A model generated the notes under the pieces. The model saw only the letters and a list, made by a program, of their open reading frames with translations, made no database searches and was not told where the DNA came from. Made by a program: the position numbers and the translations under genes. Source: Dichetophora obliterata (Eukaryota; Arthropoda; Insecta; Diptera; Sciomyzidae). From it: DNA of 64,000 nt. The DNA lies in the NCBI GenBank assembly GCA_963920525.1, contig OY986437.1, positions 111,468,715 through 111,532,714 of the forward strand, written 5' to 3'. This document shows positions 32,831 through 43,232 of the stretch, in pieces; position 1 is the first letter of the stretch; every line of letters begins with the position of its first letter.

Positions 32831-32988
32831 CACTTCACAGCTTCTTTTGACGTCTGAATCGGAGTCAGAATAAATATATTTTTTTCTCAACGTTCTTCTC
32901 TTCATAATTACATTTTTAGATAGTATTACTTATTTGTTGTGTTTTTGGTTTTTTCTTTTATTTATTCACATTTGAATTGTTTAGTAAT

Positions 32989-34185
32989 TTACAAAGTTTG
33001 AATAAAATTAGCAGAAATGAATTCTTGAAATAATTGATTTCTCATATTAATACCTTCTTCTGAATCACCAATAGTATCCACTTCATTAGAAACTTCGTTA
33101 AAAATTTCCTCATTTAAAGAATTAAAATGAAGGAAATCTTCTTGCAAAACACAAATGTTGTGCAGTACAAATGCACAAAAAACGGTTTTAATGCAATTTT
33201 CTATTTTTAGTTCTAGTTCACGATTGAATATATTTCGCCACCTTGTTTTAAGCATTCCAAAGGCTGATTCAACGTGGACTCGAATTTTGCTAAAAGTTGC
33301 ATTAAATCTTGCCTGATCAGGATAGAGTGGTTCTTTAAACGGTGTTATTATCGCAACTGCACTTAAGCGACAAGGATAGCCTTTATCTCCAAATAAAAAC
33401 TTTCCGTTTGGTGGATACGTTCCTCTCAAATATAAGGGGCTATTAAGAAAAACACGAGTATCGTGTACGGAGCCTGGGTAGCCAACAAATACGTCCGTAA
33501 ATTTAAAATCGCTATCCACGACTGCCTGTGCCTGAATCGAATAAAATTTTTTATGGTTGAAATATTCATCGTGTTTATTTACAGGGCACTTTATTCGTAC
33601 GTGGGTCCCATCTATTATTCCGATAAAATTTCTAAAGACTTGAGTATTGGCTTTATTGCAGAATTTATTAGCACATCTTACGTGGTCTTCGACATATCCA
33701 TGCCTAATAACATTCTTCATTTTTAAGAATTCTTCAAACATTTTGTGAATTATATTTCGCACTGTGTAGCGACTTATACCCATGAACCCACCAGCTACTC
33801 TATAGCTGCATCCACAAGCCATCCAGTACAAGAAGCACATGACTTCAAATTCTAATGACCATCCGTGCCGCTTACGAGGTATTAGAGTAACAATGTGCCG
33901 AAAAGTGTTACTTGAGATCCTTAAATGCATCCGCGTTGTCTTGTTTTCACTATTCATAATGGCGTTAATTGTGTCGGAAGTAGCTCGTGGTCTCAAATAT
34001 AAAATTCCCTAAATTATATATAGAAAATATGAAACTCAAGCAAATATTGCAGAACTTACCCGCGGTCTGATCCTTTCTGTTTCATTTGCTAAAAGTAGGA
34101 GCATGTTGCTTAAAATTTCAATTTCTTCAGCGTATTCAAAAAACAATGCCATTGTTGCAGAAAGAATTGCGAAAGAATGATCCAT
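32989..34185 (-). CDS. PIF/Harbinger DDE transposase (HARBI1-like)
   Basis: There are two exons on the minus strand: 34185-34060 (MDHSFAILSATMALFFEYAE...) and 34008-32989, with a 51-bp intron (GTAAGT donor, AATTTAG acceptor), both in phase 0, giving 381 residues. The DDE_4 domain shows FIGIIDGTHVRI (first aspartate), YPGSVHDTRVF, LFGDKGYPCR (second aspartate) and IRVHVESAFGMLKTRWRNIF (catalytic glutamate, 38 residues later). An N-terminal helix-turn-helix is visible (VAGGFMGISRYTVRNIIHKM). The C-terminus has AFVLHNICVL, another family mark. It cuts and pastes the element at TWA sites with its Myb-like partner. No stop or frameshift was found, and the catalytic triad is complete. Confidence 0.9.
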
Positions 34186-34649
34186 TATAAATTAAGGCAA
34201 CGAAATCAGCTAATGTTTTCAAGTTTTAATATTATATGTCAAAATTTGAACATTCCCAATTGGCACAACAAAAACGTAAAATATTTTCCCCACTACGTAA
34301 ATTTTTCCACCACACCTCACCTCGTTGTAAAAGTAGCCAATTGACACACGCCCTAAGTACATTATTATTTCATAAAACGATTGAAAATTTCATAAAGAAA
34401 TTTTGATTTAATCAATTATTATTACCTTTTTAACTGGTGCGATATTATCACTCATGTCTAATCCGAACGGTAAACTGCAACTTAATGCTCAAAAATTTTG
34501 ATATTTTAATACTTCACAAATGTACTCTCTGTGTTTTGTGACGCTTTGGACTGTAAACAAACAAATGACAATCACAAAAGCATTAGATAATAAAAAAAAA
34601 TTTTATTGAATTCCCCTTTTCCGCGGCTTTGGCCATATACATATATCTT

Positions 34650-34953
34650 GTAATATCGTTTAAATCGTTAAAATTTACAATATTCTAAGAGATAAGGTTA
34701 TGGCTATTAATTGGAGTAGAAATATTACTGAAATGTTCATAAATGAATTTCAAAGCCAACCGGCTTTGTGAGATATTCTTAAAAAAATTGTAAATGCTTT
34801 ATCATCAGTGAATCTTAGCTCCTTTGATAAATTTAACATCCCTTTCTTATGTCTGCCAATTCTCCATGGCTTAATCCAACAGGATCTTTTTTTCACTTTT
34901 TTTAACTCCATCCAGAGTTTCATCAACTCAACAATTGTTTTTATTGTGACCAT
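34650..34953 (-). pseudogene. PIF/Harbinger transposase N-terminal fragment (element X)
   Basis: On the minus strand, MVTIKTIVELMKLWMELKKV then KRSCWIKPWRIGRHKKGMLN and LSKELRFTDDKAFTIFLRIS match the N-terminal part of PIF transposases (rr.WvrpwL..R...G.y..L..EL...D...F..flRm). The DDE core is absent. The same fragment, damaged, lies inverted at about 48140-48330. It therefore marks a non-autonomous family that kept the transposase's first exon. Confidence 0.65.
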
Positions 34954-35288
34954 ATCGTTGTCATCTATATATGTGGATACACTTCATGCAGACATATTGG
35001 CCAATGCCATTAATTTTAAACCCCGGAGATCAGAATTTAACCCATCAATTTTAAATGCAAATAAAACCACTTATAAACAACCTATAGAGGGTAGCCGATT
35101 ATTGAATCGATTGCATAAAGGAGCATTACCTGCACGAAATGGTAGCAAAAACGTAGTAAATTTAGCTTCCGCCATTATCGAACAGAAAACTACGTGTAGC
35201 ATGCCGTGGACAAAACAATGAGAGAGAGGAAAAAAATGGCGAAAATTCCAATGTTTGACGGACAAGCAGACACCGTGTGACATGCCCC

Positions 35289-36478
35289 ATAGCTAGCGAG
35301 ATTCGTGAAATTTAATGTTGTAATAGTTTTTTTCCGTTGTTGTTGTTGTTGGAACCAAGCAGTTGTGATCTCTGCTTTACATCAACAAATGTTTTTGTTT
35401 GTTTGCATTGTTTTCGTGATGATTTCCTCATTTTGTGCGAAGCAGATTTTTCTTATTCACTGCGTGCTATTAATGTTGACTATTTTTTATTGACTATCTG
35501 CTAGAGTAGTAAAATCAGCATATACATATATTCCGAATCTTAAGGAAAACTGTATAACGACGTACAAATCCATCTAATGAATTCAAAATTGTTTATAAAT
35601 AAAATTTTTAGTTCACATTGAATTTTAAAAAATGGATTAGTAATTAATTTCAATTATTTTTTTCGTCATTCAGAATAATTTATTATTTTTTTATTATGTG
35701 AATGCTATTTACAGAGAATGCAATTCAAAAAGAGTTCAAAATTTTTCAATAATTAATTTTGTGTACATTATTATTTTTTGATTCATTGCCTATTCATATG
35801 TTATTCATTATTAATTTTATAGTCATTATTAATTTTTTTATTTATTATTAATTTGGCTCATTATTCAAAAGTGAATAACAAGATTTTTTTCATTTTATTT
35901 ATTATTCAAAAGTGAAATGTATAACGAAAAAAAATTAATAATGAATAAAAAATTAATAAAAAAATTAATAGCGAACATTTTATTCATAATTTAGTTGTGA
36001 ATAACAAAATTTTTTTTATCATTGTATTTATTATTTAAAAGTGAATAACAAATTAATAAAAGTGGTAACCAATTTGAAAAACTGTTTGCGCGACGAAAAC
36101 GACATTGCTAGTTCGATTGAGTATTTTTTCTAGATAATAAAAATCATTAAGACTTTTTCAGGTTGGTTGGTTTGAATTTTTTTTTTAGAAGAATTTTTCG
36201 ACTTTTTTGAGTTTTGAAAAATATTTCCGCAGTTATGATCCTATAACTCCAAAAGTATTCATTTATTTTACAAGTTTTGTAAATATTTATAAATGAGACA
36301 TTTATACCGATTATTTGTACGATTTTTGTAGACATTTTCTGAATACTACATTTGTGAAAGAGTTTAAAATATACCGTTTATTTAACATGTCCCCCATATT
36401 AAAGAGCGCAAAAATATGACTTTGATATATACTTTGGTTTTATGTTTACTTTGTTGTTAAAAAATATTTCAACAAAAA
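35289..36478. other. AT-rich DNA with AATAA/TTATT-rich degenerate repeats
   Basis: From about 35690 to 36070 the words TTATTCAAAAGTGAATAAC and ATTAATTTTT recur in degenerate direct and inverted copies. No gene was seen. A (GTT)n run lies at about 35335-35350. Confidence 0.5.
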
Positions 36479-36486
36479 TATTAAGG

Positions 36487-36746
36487 CATTGGCGTCGGAA
36501 GCGGGGGGCAAGGTGGGCAGTTGCCCCCCCACTTTTTTAGCTAGATAAACAATTTAAAAGGAAAAGTTATTCAAAATATCAGTTTTTTTACAACGATAAT
36601 ATTTTTGTATTATATATTTTCCTCTTCTTTTTCTCTTCTTCATGTTTCATGTGAAGAAATTTTGGTGAACTTTTTTTGCACCACCATTTGTACTGCCCCC
36701 CCATTTGTACTGCCCCCCCAGATGAAATTCGCTTCCGACGCGATTG
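36487..36746. mobile_element. 260-bp hAT-type MITE
   Basis: TATTAAGG is repeated exactly on both sides (36479-36486 and 36747-36754), the 8-bp duplication expected of hAT elements. The ends CATTGGCGTCGGAAGCG and, inverted, CAATCGCGTCGGAAGCG match at 15 of 17 positions. G- and C-rich runs (GGGGGGCAAGG; GCCCCCCCA) lie inside. No gene is present. Confidence 0.85.
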
Positions 36747-36754
36747 TATTAAGG

Positions 36755-37384
36755 TAAAAAGTATGATTGTAGCAGGTTGGATATTTTACGTATTTCGGTT
36801 TTAGTAAAAATACTCAAAATTACCTGCATCAAAGTCGACATGGTGAGTTCGTACTAAAAAAATTCTTCAGACCTTAAAACCCCAATTATCATATATTTAA
36901 CTAAAGATTTTTTTTACAAACAATGTTCTTAGCGTTTTTAGATAAATTTAAAAATCCCTAAACCACAATTTTACGTTATAATAGGATTTGCAACACTGTA
37001 AACTCTTTGAAATGAGTAAAATAACAGAAATAACGTAAACAAAGATACATCAAAAATAAATCAAAGCAACAATGGTATAAATAACTAGCTGAAACACTGT
37101 GCGTTGCTGCCATGCCCCCGTTGCCAAACGCCCATAACATGTTATCAGTGAAACGGCAGGAGTAACTTGTGATCGAGTACCGAATTCCGAGGCCACCTAT
37201 AACTCCAAAACTATTCTACTTTAGAAAAAATAATTTTGAAGTTATAGGATCATAACTGGGGACATATTTTTCAAAACTTAAAAATCGAAAAAATCTTTGA
37301 AAATTCTTTAATTATTTTCGAATTGCATTCGTTCTATAATGCTCATACAATTTAACACAAAGTCTATATTAATAAAACTTATTT
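36755..37384. other. No gene; one partial dispersed repeat
   Basis: AACTAGCTGAAACACTGTGC at 37085 resembles the opening of the 740-bp repeat at 13967 (CTAGCTGAACCCGGTGTGC), followed by a degraded body. I see nothing else here. Confidence 0.4.
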
Positions 37385-37960
37385 TCTGGTTTGTTTAATT
37401 GACATTTATACAAATCTAAATGGATTAACGGACTTCGCTCAATTTGAGTACACATATTGTGTGCATCTTCGATAAGATTGTAACATACTTAGTTTTGATC
37501 ACGCTCATTCCACCCATTTTCACTTTCGTAATTATTTGATATTGAAAATCTTTCTTGAAAAATTTTTTCGCATATTAAATTTAAAAAATTTAAGTAATTT
37601 TAATACCAAATACATTCACATATATTTAGAATATCAGAAATTTTTGGTACAACGACTTTTTCATAAAACATCGTTCCCCAAGAATGAGAAAAAACGACAT
37701 GAAAATCAAAACTTTGACTTTCTATGCAAATGTATCCGCTATTTTTAAATATATTTAATTCAAATTTTTTGATCAAAGTTTTAATAAAAGCACTTTACAA
37801 AAATAGTTTCAACTGTAGCGTTAGGTCAGTGAATATATTTTTTAATTTTTTTTTTTGTTCAAAAACGCTTAAAAATATTGAATTTCACTCAAAAAATTAT
37901 AAAAAAAAATTTTTTGTTGTATAAATAAGAACAATTGAAATTTGCATTTCTGAGTACTTT
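37385..37960. repeat. Second copy of the dispersed repeat at 12581-13120
   Basis: Blocks in the same order as the 12.6-kb copy are TTTATACAAATCTAAATGG, TTCGCTCAA, TAACATACTTAGTTTTG, AAATGTATCCGCT and GCGTTAGGTCAGTG. It is moderately diverged and non-coding. Confidence 0.55.
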
Positions 37961-38860
37961 TCATGTAGTAAAGCATGTATTTGCAATAATATTAAAATTT
38001 TTTAAATGTAGTTATATAAAAAATGTTCCGCAAAAAAACAACATAAAAAATATTGCTACATTATTCGCGGCTAAGCTTCAACTGATGGAATCGCCCTTGC
38101 AATAATATAACACTAAAAATATGTGGCAAAACGGCAAAAAAACCAAATCAACACACAAAATATACCTAGATTATGTCATCTTTATGATATTATATTCTTG
38201 AAATTATATAACAAAAAGATAAGAGATAATGCAAAAAATATAATAACTTTAAATTATATAATGTTCGTAGGGTAGTTTAGTAAAAAAATTGCCTACATTT
38301 TTTAAGTAAAACCTAATGGAATTATGCTACATTTTGTTGGTATTCTGCTACATTTTGTTGGTAGCTACATCGGTTATTCAGATGTTTCGTGCATCAAATC
38401 TTTACATATCATTTCTATTGCTTTTCAATATTTTGTTCACATTTGCTCACATTGTCGGTTACTTATTCTTTCGCTCTCAAAAGCTTTAAATCGTTCGCTC
38501 GCTGACTCTCATAAAGCTTTTATGTGGCTTTATGATAAATCCACATTCAAATTTTACTGTGCCGCTTGCTTGTATGGCGGTAGCACATCTTTCAATTATA
38601 TTATCTCTGGCAGAACAAAGGAATATAGTAAATTTTATCAATGAAAACATTAATACTATTTGCCACATATTTAACAGCTTCTTATTTCCACGCTTGTAAT
38701 ATTTTTTGCGATCCTCTTGTGTGTGCCGAATTTATATTTTTTCTAGCTGAACATTTTTGTTGTGATTTTGTTGTAGCTATATTTTGGTTGCAGCTGCAAA
38801 TAATGATTTTTTTAGATATTCCATTACACGAATAGAAAGACGAAATTTGCCTAATGAAAT
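37961..38860. other. No gene recognised
   Basis: A tandem doublet CTACATTTTGTTGGTA lies at about 38327 and 38347. The 106-codon open frame at 38324-38644 has no features I recognise. Confidence 0.4.
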
Positions 38861-39121
38861 AATTATTCCTTAATAAGGAGTTGCAAATATGTTTTTTCAT
38901 TAACCGAAAAAATAATGCATTTAAAAAGTTTTTTCCTCTGTTATATTAGAATATAAACAAATAAAGAATATACAAACAAAATTGGTTTTAAAGTATTTGC
39001 TTTAATGTTGATCAAATTATTTTATTCATTTTAAAAAAGTATATACAAACGACCACCTCTGAAATATTTATTCCTTAATCAGGAGTTGAAAGCATTTTTG
39101 TCTATTAACAGAACAAAAAAC
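38861..39121. repeat. Diverged direct repeat next to the hAT-like element
   Basis: ATTCCTTAATAAGGAGTTG at about 38867 recurs as ATTCCTTAATCAGGAGTTG at about 39070. The DNA after the hAT-like element (40805-40890) continues the second unit, so the element split one unit of an old pair. Confidence 0.55.
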
Positions 39122-40804
39122 CAGGGTTCGTATTTGCTCACTCATGAAGCTTCATGAATATGAAGGAATTTTTTGCTCAAAAAAAAACCTACTCATATTC
39201 ATTTTTGTGAAGAGATGAGCAGATTTTTTTTGTTCATGAACTGAAGAAGAGCAAACCAGTTTGTGAATAAGAACATTTTTTACTCTTTCGAATAAACTGT
39301 TGCTATTCATCTCTTCTTCAATGTTTCACTTCTCGTTCGTTGGCTCTTCATTTGTTCATGAATTTTACACGAAGTGGTGAAGGCAACGGATGATACTCTC
39401 GTTCGTTTCGTTTAATTTTGTTTTTTAGATACACACAACGTGTGCACGCTGTTATGTATTGAAGCGAGGCATTGAAATGGCTTGAATGTTTGTGTGTATG
39501 TATGTTAAGCAGCGTGGCAACAAGAATGCAATAACAAAGCATTGTGGGATTCTATGAAAAGTTTAATAAACAGCCACAGCTTTGTTTTTGATACGCATGC
39601 ACAGTGGCTCATATGATGGTTGATAGCAAATAAAATTTACCTTTTCTATTTTGGGGGTTACAAATTCCACCTGTTGGGTAAAAATTTTAGAAATATGTAG
39701 CCACCTAATAATGTGTATTTTGACGTGTTTTAAACGTCAGTTATCAGTGTTAGGAGGCCGCTGATTTTGAATCTGAAGTCAGAATTTTAAAATTCAAGTT
39801 AGTTGATAGGGTTCCCACCTTATTTTTTTTAATTTTTACGAATTCGGGGCCGGCAAAAAAAAATGGCACACTAAAAATGGGTCGCCAAATCCAAATCCGT
39901 GGTCAGAATTTAAAAATTATGTAATTTTGAAATATTAGGGTTGCCACCTAATAATATGTTTTTTTAAGAGTTTTAAATTATAATTATAGAGCAATAAACA
40001 AAGAGCGAAAAACTAAAATTTTATGTTTATAAAAAAAGAAAGAATGTTAATCATAATTACCTCTTACTTAAAAAAAATAATATGGGTTATGTAAATTTTT
40101 TTCTTGTCAAAAAATAAATAACATGAACTAATTTGTTCCATTAAATGTTTTAAGTGTATACATAAATTTTTCCATCGCCTGCTATTTTTGTGAAAAAATA
40201 TTTTTGTATTTGGTATACATATTTCTCAATTTTTTACCCTACAGGTGGAATTTGTATCCCCCAAAATAGAAAAAGTAAATTTTATTTGCTAACAACCATC
40301 ATATGAGCCACTGTGCATGCGTACCAAAAACAAAGCTGTGGCTGTTTATTAAACTTTCCATAGAATCCCACAATGCTCTGTTATTGCATTCTTGTTGCCA
40401 CGCTGCTTAACATACATACACACAAACATTCAAGCCATTTCAATGCCTCGCTTCAATACAACACAGCATGCAAACGTTGTGTGTATCTAAAAAACAAAAT
40501 TAAACGAATCGAACGAGAGCATCATCCGTTGCCTTCACCACTTCATGAAAATTTCATGAACAAATGAAGAGCCAACGAAAGACAAGTGAAGCATTGAAGA
40601 ACAGATGAATAGCAACAGTCTCTTCAAAAGAGTAAAAAATGTTCTTGTTCACAAACTAGTTTGCTCTTCTTCAGTTCATGAACAAAAAAAATCTGCGCAT
40701 CTCTTCACAAAAACGAGCTCCTCACTTTGATTTTTCTTCATATTCTTAAATGAATGAATAGAAGCAGAAATGAGCAGTTCATGAATGAGCAAATGCGAAC
40801 CCTG
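39122..40804. mobile_element. 1.68-kb hAT-like element with long inverted ends
   Basis: CAGGGTTCG opens at 39122 and CGAACCCTG closes at 40804. The terminal repeats run about 580 bp (39122-39700 against 40213-40804) with scattered differences. Flanks are CAAAAAAC and AAAAAAAC, an 8-bp duplication with one mismatch. CAGGG ends and 8-bp duplication fit the hAT superfamily. The two arms each contain a 64-codon open frame by symmetry, not a gene. The central 510 bp has no transposase. A truncated second copy (43212-44726) exists because of the tandem duplication. Confidence 0.75.
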
Positions 40805-43207
40805 AAAAAAACTGCGTTTACAAATTTGTTCCCTCCAAAAGAATAAAAAGGAAATACAAATAAAATTGTTTATAAAGTATTTCATTAATTTTCTAAGTAA
40901 ACGTTAAAAATGTTAAATTTTAAAAATGATTCAAATAAATGTATAATATTCTATAACACCATTATAATTACTTCGTTTTGTACGTGATAGGCAAGGAATA
41001 TAAGAAAGTAAATGTTCCAAATTAAATTGCTTTACTCTAATTAATTATAAACATGTTTTCTGATTGGGGAGGTATACCTTTGTTGATGGTTTTCACAAAC
41101 TTAAGTAATAAGAATACCAGTAAGAAAACCTAATAAGAATACTAATAAAATTATAAGTATATGGTGTATATAATAATAAATATAATAAGTATAATATTGA
41201 TAAGTGTATACATAATTATTTTTAATTTAATAAAATACTTTATAAACAATTTTATTTGTATTTCCTTTTTTATTCTAAATCAGAGGAAAGAAATTTGTAA
41301 ATGCATTCTTTTCATTTACTTTTAACTTTTCTTTGATTCATTAAATTTATTCGCGAAGTTTATTGGAATGTTATTAGTTTGCTGCTATTGAATAGCTATG
41401 TTAAAGTCGTTGCTTATTTTTTCACTTTTCTTTGATTCATTGCATGAACAGCTAATTTTGACAACTTCCGAACGCCGCTCGTGAGAAAAAATCCAGTTTA
41501 TGCTACTACCTTGTCAGTAATTGTACCATGGGATAGCTCATCGTCTGGAACGAAGTTGGGAACAATGGATGAAGAAAATTCTTATATATACTCGTTGGAA
41601 AACTCTTCTTGTATATACTCGTTGCTTTCTCTTTATTCAGATTTCTTAAACTTTAAACGCTCATATTTCCTTAACGGTACCACCTATCAAAAATCTAATA
41701 ACTTTTGGCTTACTGAAAGCTCAACACCTTTCTAATGATATATCAAGTGTTTCTGTTGCGTTTGTAGATTTGCTGGAATAAGGGGACTCTTCAAGGGATA
41801 AATATATAGATAAATAAATATTTTTTGGACATTATTATTTTTTTGCAAAAGGATTTTGAGGCTTATTTAATTTGTTTGGGCTTTATTTAATTTTTGATTG
41901 TTCGACGTTTTTTAATTTTTGTAAGCCAAAAATATTTTGGGCCTTATTTAATTTTTTATTTTGGGAAACAAATACTTAACCCTTAATGCGACAAAAGATG
42001 TATGCATAATTTTAATAAGATTCAAATAAATAATGACCTTAAGAGCTTTTTTCAGGTTTTAACAGAAATTCATCAATAACGCAATTTGAAAAAGTTTGAA
42101 AAAGTTTAGTGTATAGGATTTTTTCTCGTTTTTTGCAGTTCAAGTCATTTTCACTGAAAATAATCATTTTTGTTTGAAGCAAAATTTATTTTCTAATCGA
42201 ACAAAATTAACATGAAAACCGAAACTATTTGGGTTGAAAATAGTATATTTTTACGGAAATATTTAACTCTGTAGAGCCGTCAATAAATGATTAATAATTT
42301 TCGTATAAAACTCTTTAACATATTTCATATGCAGAGGGTGGAGAGGGGTGAATGACATGTCAATATAAATACTTTTAATACTGAACTATATGATACAAGT
42401 AAGATACTAATACTGCAATCTTAACGCTATCAACTTGAAAATTCAAAGACATACTGCTTCGCGAAAGCTCTGAAGAGTTAACTTAAACTCTGGAAAATCT
42501 GAAAATTCTGATTCCAGTCGTTGCTCGAAACACCAGTTACTTGCATTTGATGAACAGTACGAATTACATAGATTTGTTCCTAATACGTATTTATTAATAT
42601 TTTGTATCTTAATAAATCAACTAATTCGAATTTTACGGAGCTGGTTTTTTTGGCAATGAACCAAAGGCCGAAATAACAGTTCCCTTCGTGCCAGTTACCG
42701 TTGTGGTCAGAGCAGTTGGAATAACTTGTGCTTTTACGGGCGCAGGTTGATCCCATTTTGATTTACTATTGAACGAAATAGTTTTAATATTATTAGAAAG
42801 CAAAACATTTGCTACACACCGTTTCTTGGCTTCCTCTTCCACCTTGCGTGCCAAAGCAGTCGCTTGCTCGATTTTATCATTATCCTTACGCTCCTTCTGA
42901 CGCTTGACCATTTCATTCTTTTGTACTCGTGCCAACTCTTCGTAGTAGCTTTCCTGACCCCACTGCAGTGGATCGTATAACTCAGGCGGATAATTTGTGC
43001 CGAATTCGTTTATGTCACAGAACTGAATCAATTTCTCGTAAATGCTGGGATTTCGAAATTCTTTCCGTTCTTGTATAATGCGATTCATATCCATGTTGGT
43101 GGTGTCCATCTTCTCGTAGAGATGACGTATTTTGTCCAACAACTCCGCAGATGGCTTTCCTTTGGGCTCCGGCGGTAATGAGAATCCATAGTGTGCATAT
43201 TTTTCTA
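39290..43207. repeat. Tandem duplication, left copy (3,918 bp)
   Basis: Every base I compared, and every open frame in it, is repeated 3,922 bp further on. The left edge (39290) lies inside the left arm of the hAT-like element; the right edge (43207) lies inside what was SAP30BP exon 2. Four bases (TAGT, 43208-43211) separate the copies. Confidence 0.9.
40805..42632. other. 3' flank of truncated SAP30BP copy, no gene
   Basis: AT-rich, non-coding. At 41530-41605 it holds the segment shared in inverted form with 27505-27575. It is repeated exactly at 44727-46554 in the right copy of the duplication. Confidence 0.5.
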
Positions 43208-43232
43208 TAGTGAATAAACTGTTGCTATTCAT
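42633..43232 (-). pseudogene. Truncated, chimeric SAP30BP copy
   Basis: Residues 10-199 are identical to the last 190 residues of the SAP30BP protein encoded at 46555-47626, including the whole HCNGP domain. The first residues, MNSNSLFTI, come from the hAT-like arm plus the 4-bp junction, read from an ATG at 43230-43232 that belongs to repeat DNA. It lacks exon 1, the original exon 2 start and the normal promoter, but remains open to the normal stop and keeps the original 3' flank. It could be expressed only if a new promoter or read-through exists; otherwise it is a duplicated pseudogene. Confidence 0.8.

Larger units (their letters stand above)
31060..34353. mobile_element. Complete PIF/Harbinger transposon
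   Basis: The 3,294-bp element starts GGGCGTGTGTTAATTGGC and its inverted right end reads GGGCGTGTGTCAATTGGC. The match runs for 28 bp (onwards through TACTTTTACA) with one difference. TAA is duplicated at 31057-31059 and 34354-34356. Both canonical genes are inside and converge: a Myb/SANT-type DNA-binding protein on the plus strand and the DDE transposase on the minus strand. Both have open frames after splicing, so this may be an autonomous or recently active copy. Confidence 0.9.
30094..34634. mobile_element. Element Y with GGCCAA-GCCG ends
   Basis: GGCCAAGGCCGTGG opens at 30094 and the inverted CCGCGGCTTTGGCC closes at 34634, interrupting the TATATATACATATAT-like target of element X. Without the Harbinger at 31060-34353 the element would be about 1.25 kb. 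Its left part contains the scattered ACTGGAAC(G/A)TCAC motifs. No protein was recognised in it. The boundaries rest on 12 of 14 matching terminal bases. Confidence 0.5.
30040..35288. mobile_element. Harbinger-derived element X, copy 1 (with nested insertions)
   Basis: The copy is defined by similarity to 47796-49640 in inverted orientation. Its left piece at 30040-30093 (CATACATTACAGCCGCGTAG, then TTAACAAATAAACTG) and right piece at 34635-35288 both match copy 2. The right end GTGTGACATGCCCC is shared with the small MITE at 28192. The right piece carries the first part of a PIF-type transposase. Between the pieces lies element Y (30094-34634), which holds the complete Harbinger. The true left end was not identified. 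Confidence 0.5.

Noticed and set aside
32989..33996. Taking the transposase start at 33996
   Set aside because: The codon there is TTG. A better model uses ATG at 34185 with a 51-bp intron, canonical splice sites and unbroken frame.
38324..38644. 106-codon plus-strand open frame
   Set aside because: No recognisable motif, no partner exon and AT-biased composition; the AAACATTTTGTTGG doublet at its start is a repeat.
39348..39542. 64-codon frame with a near-identical inverted partner at 40373-40567
   Set aside because: The two are the arms of a hAT-like element read on opposite strands, and both recur in the tandem duplication. No protein features.
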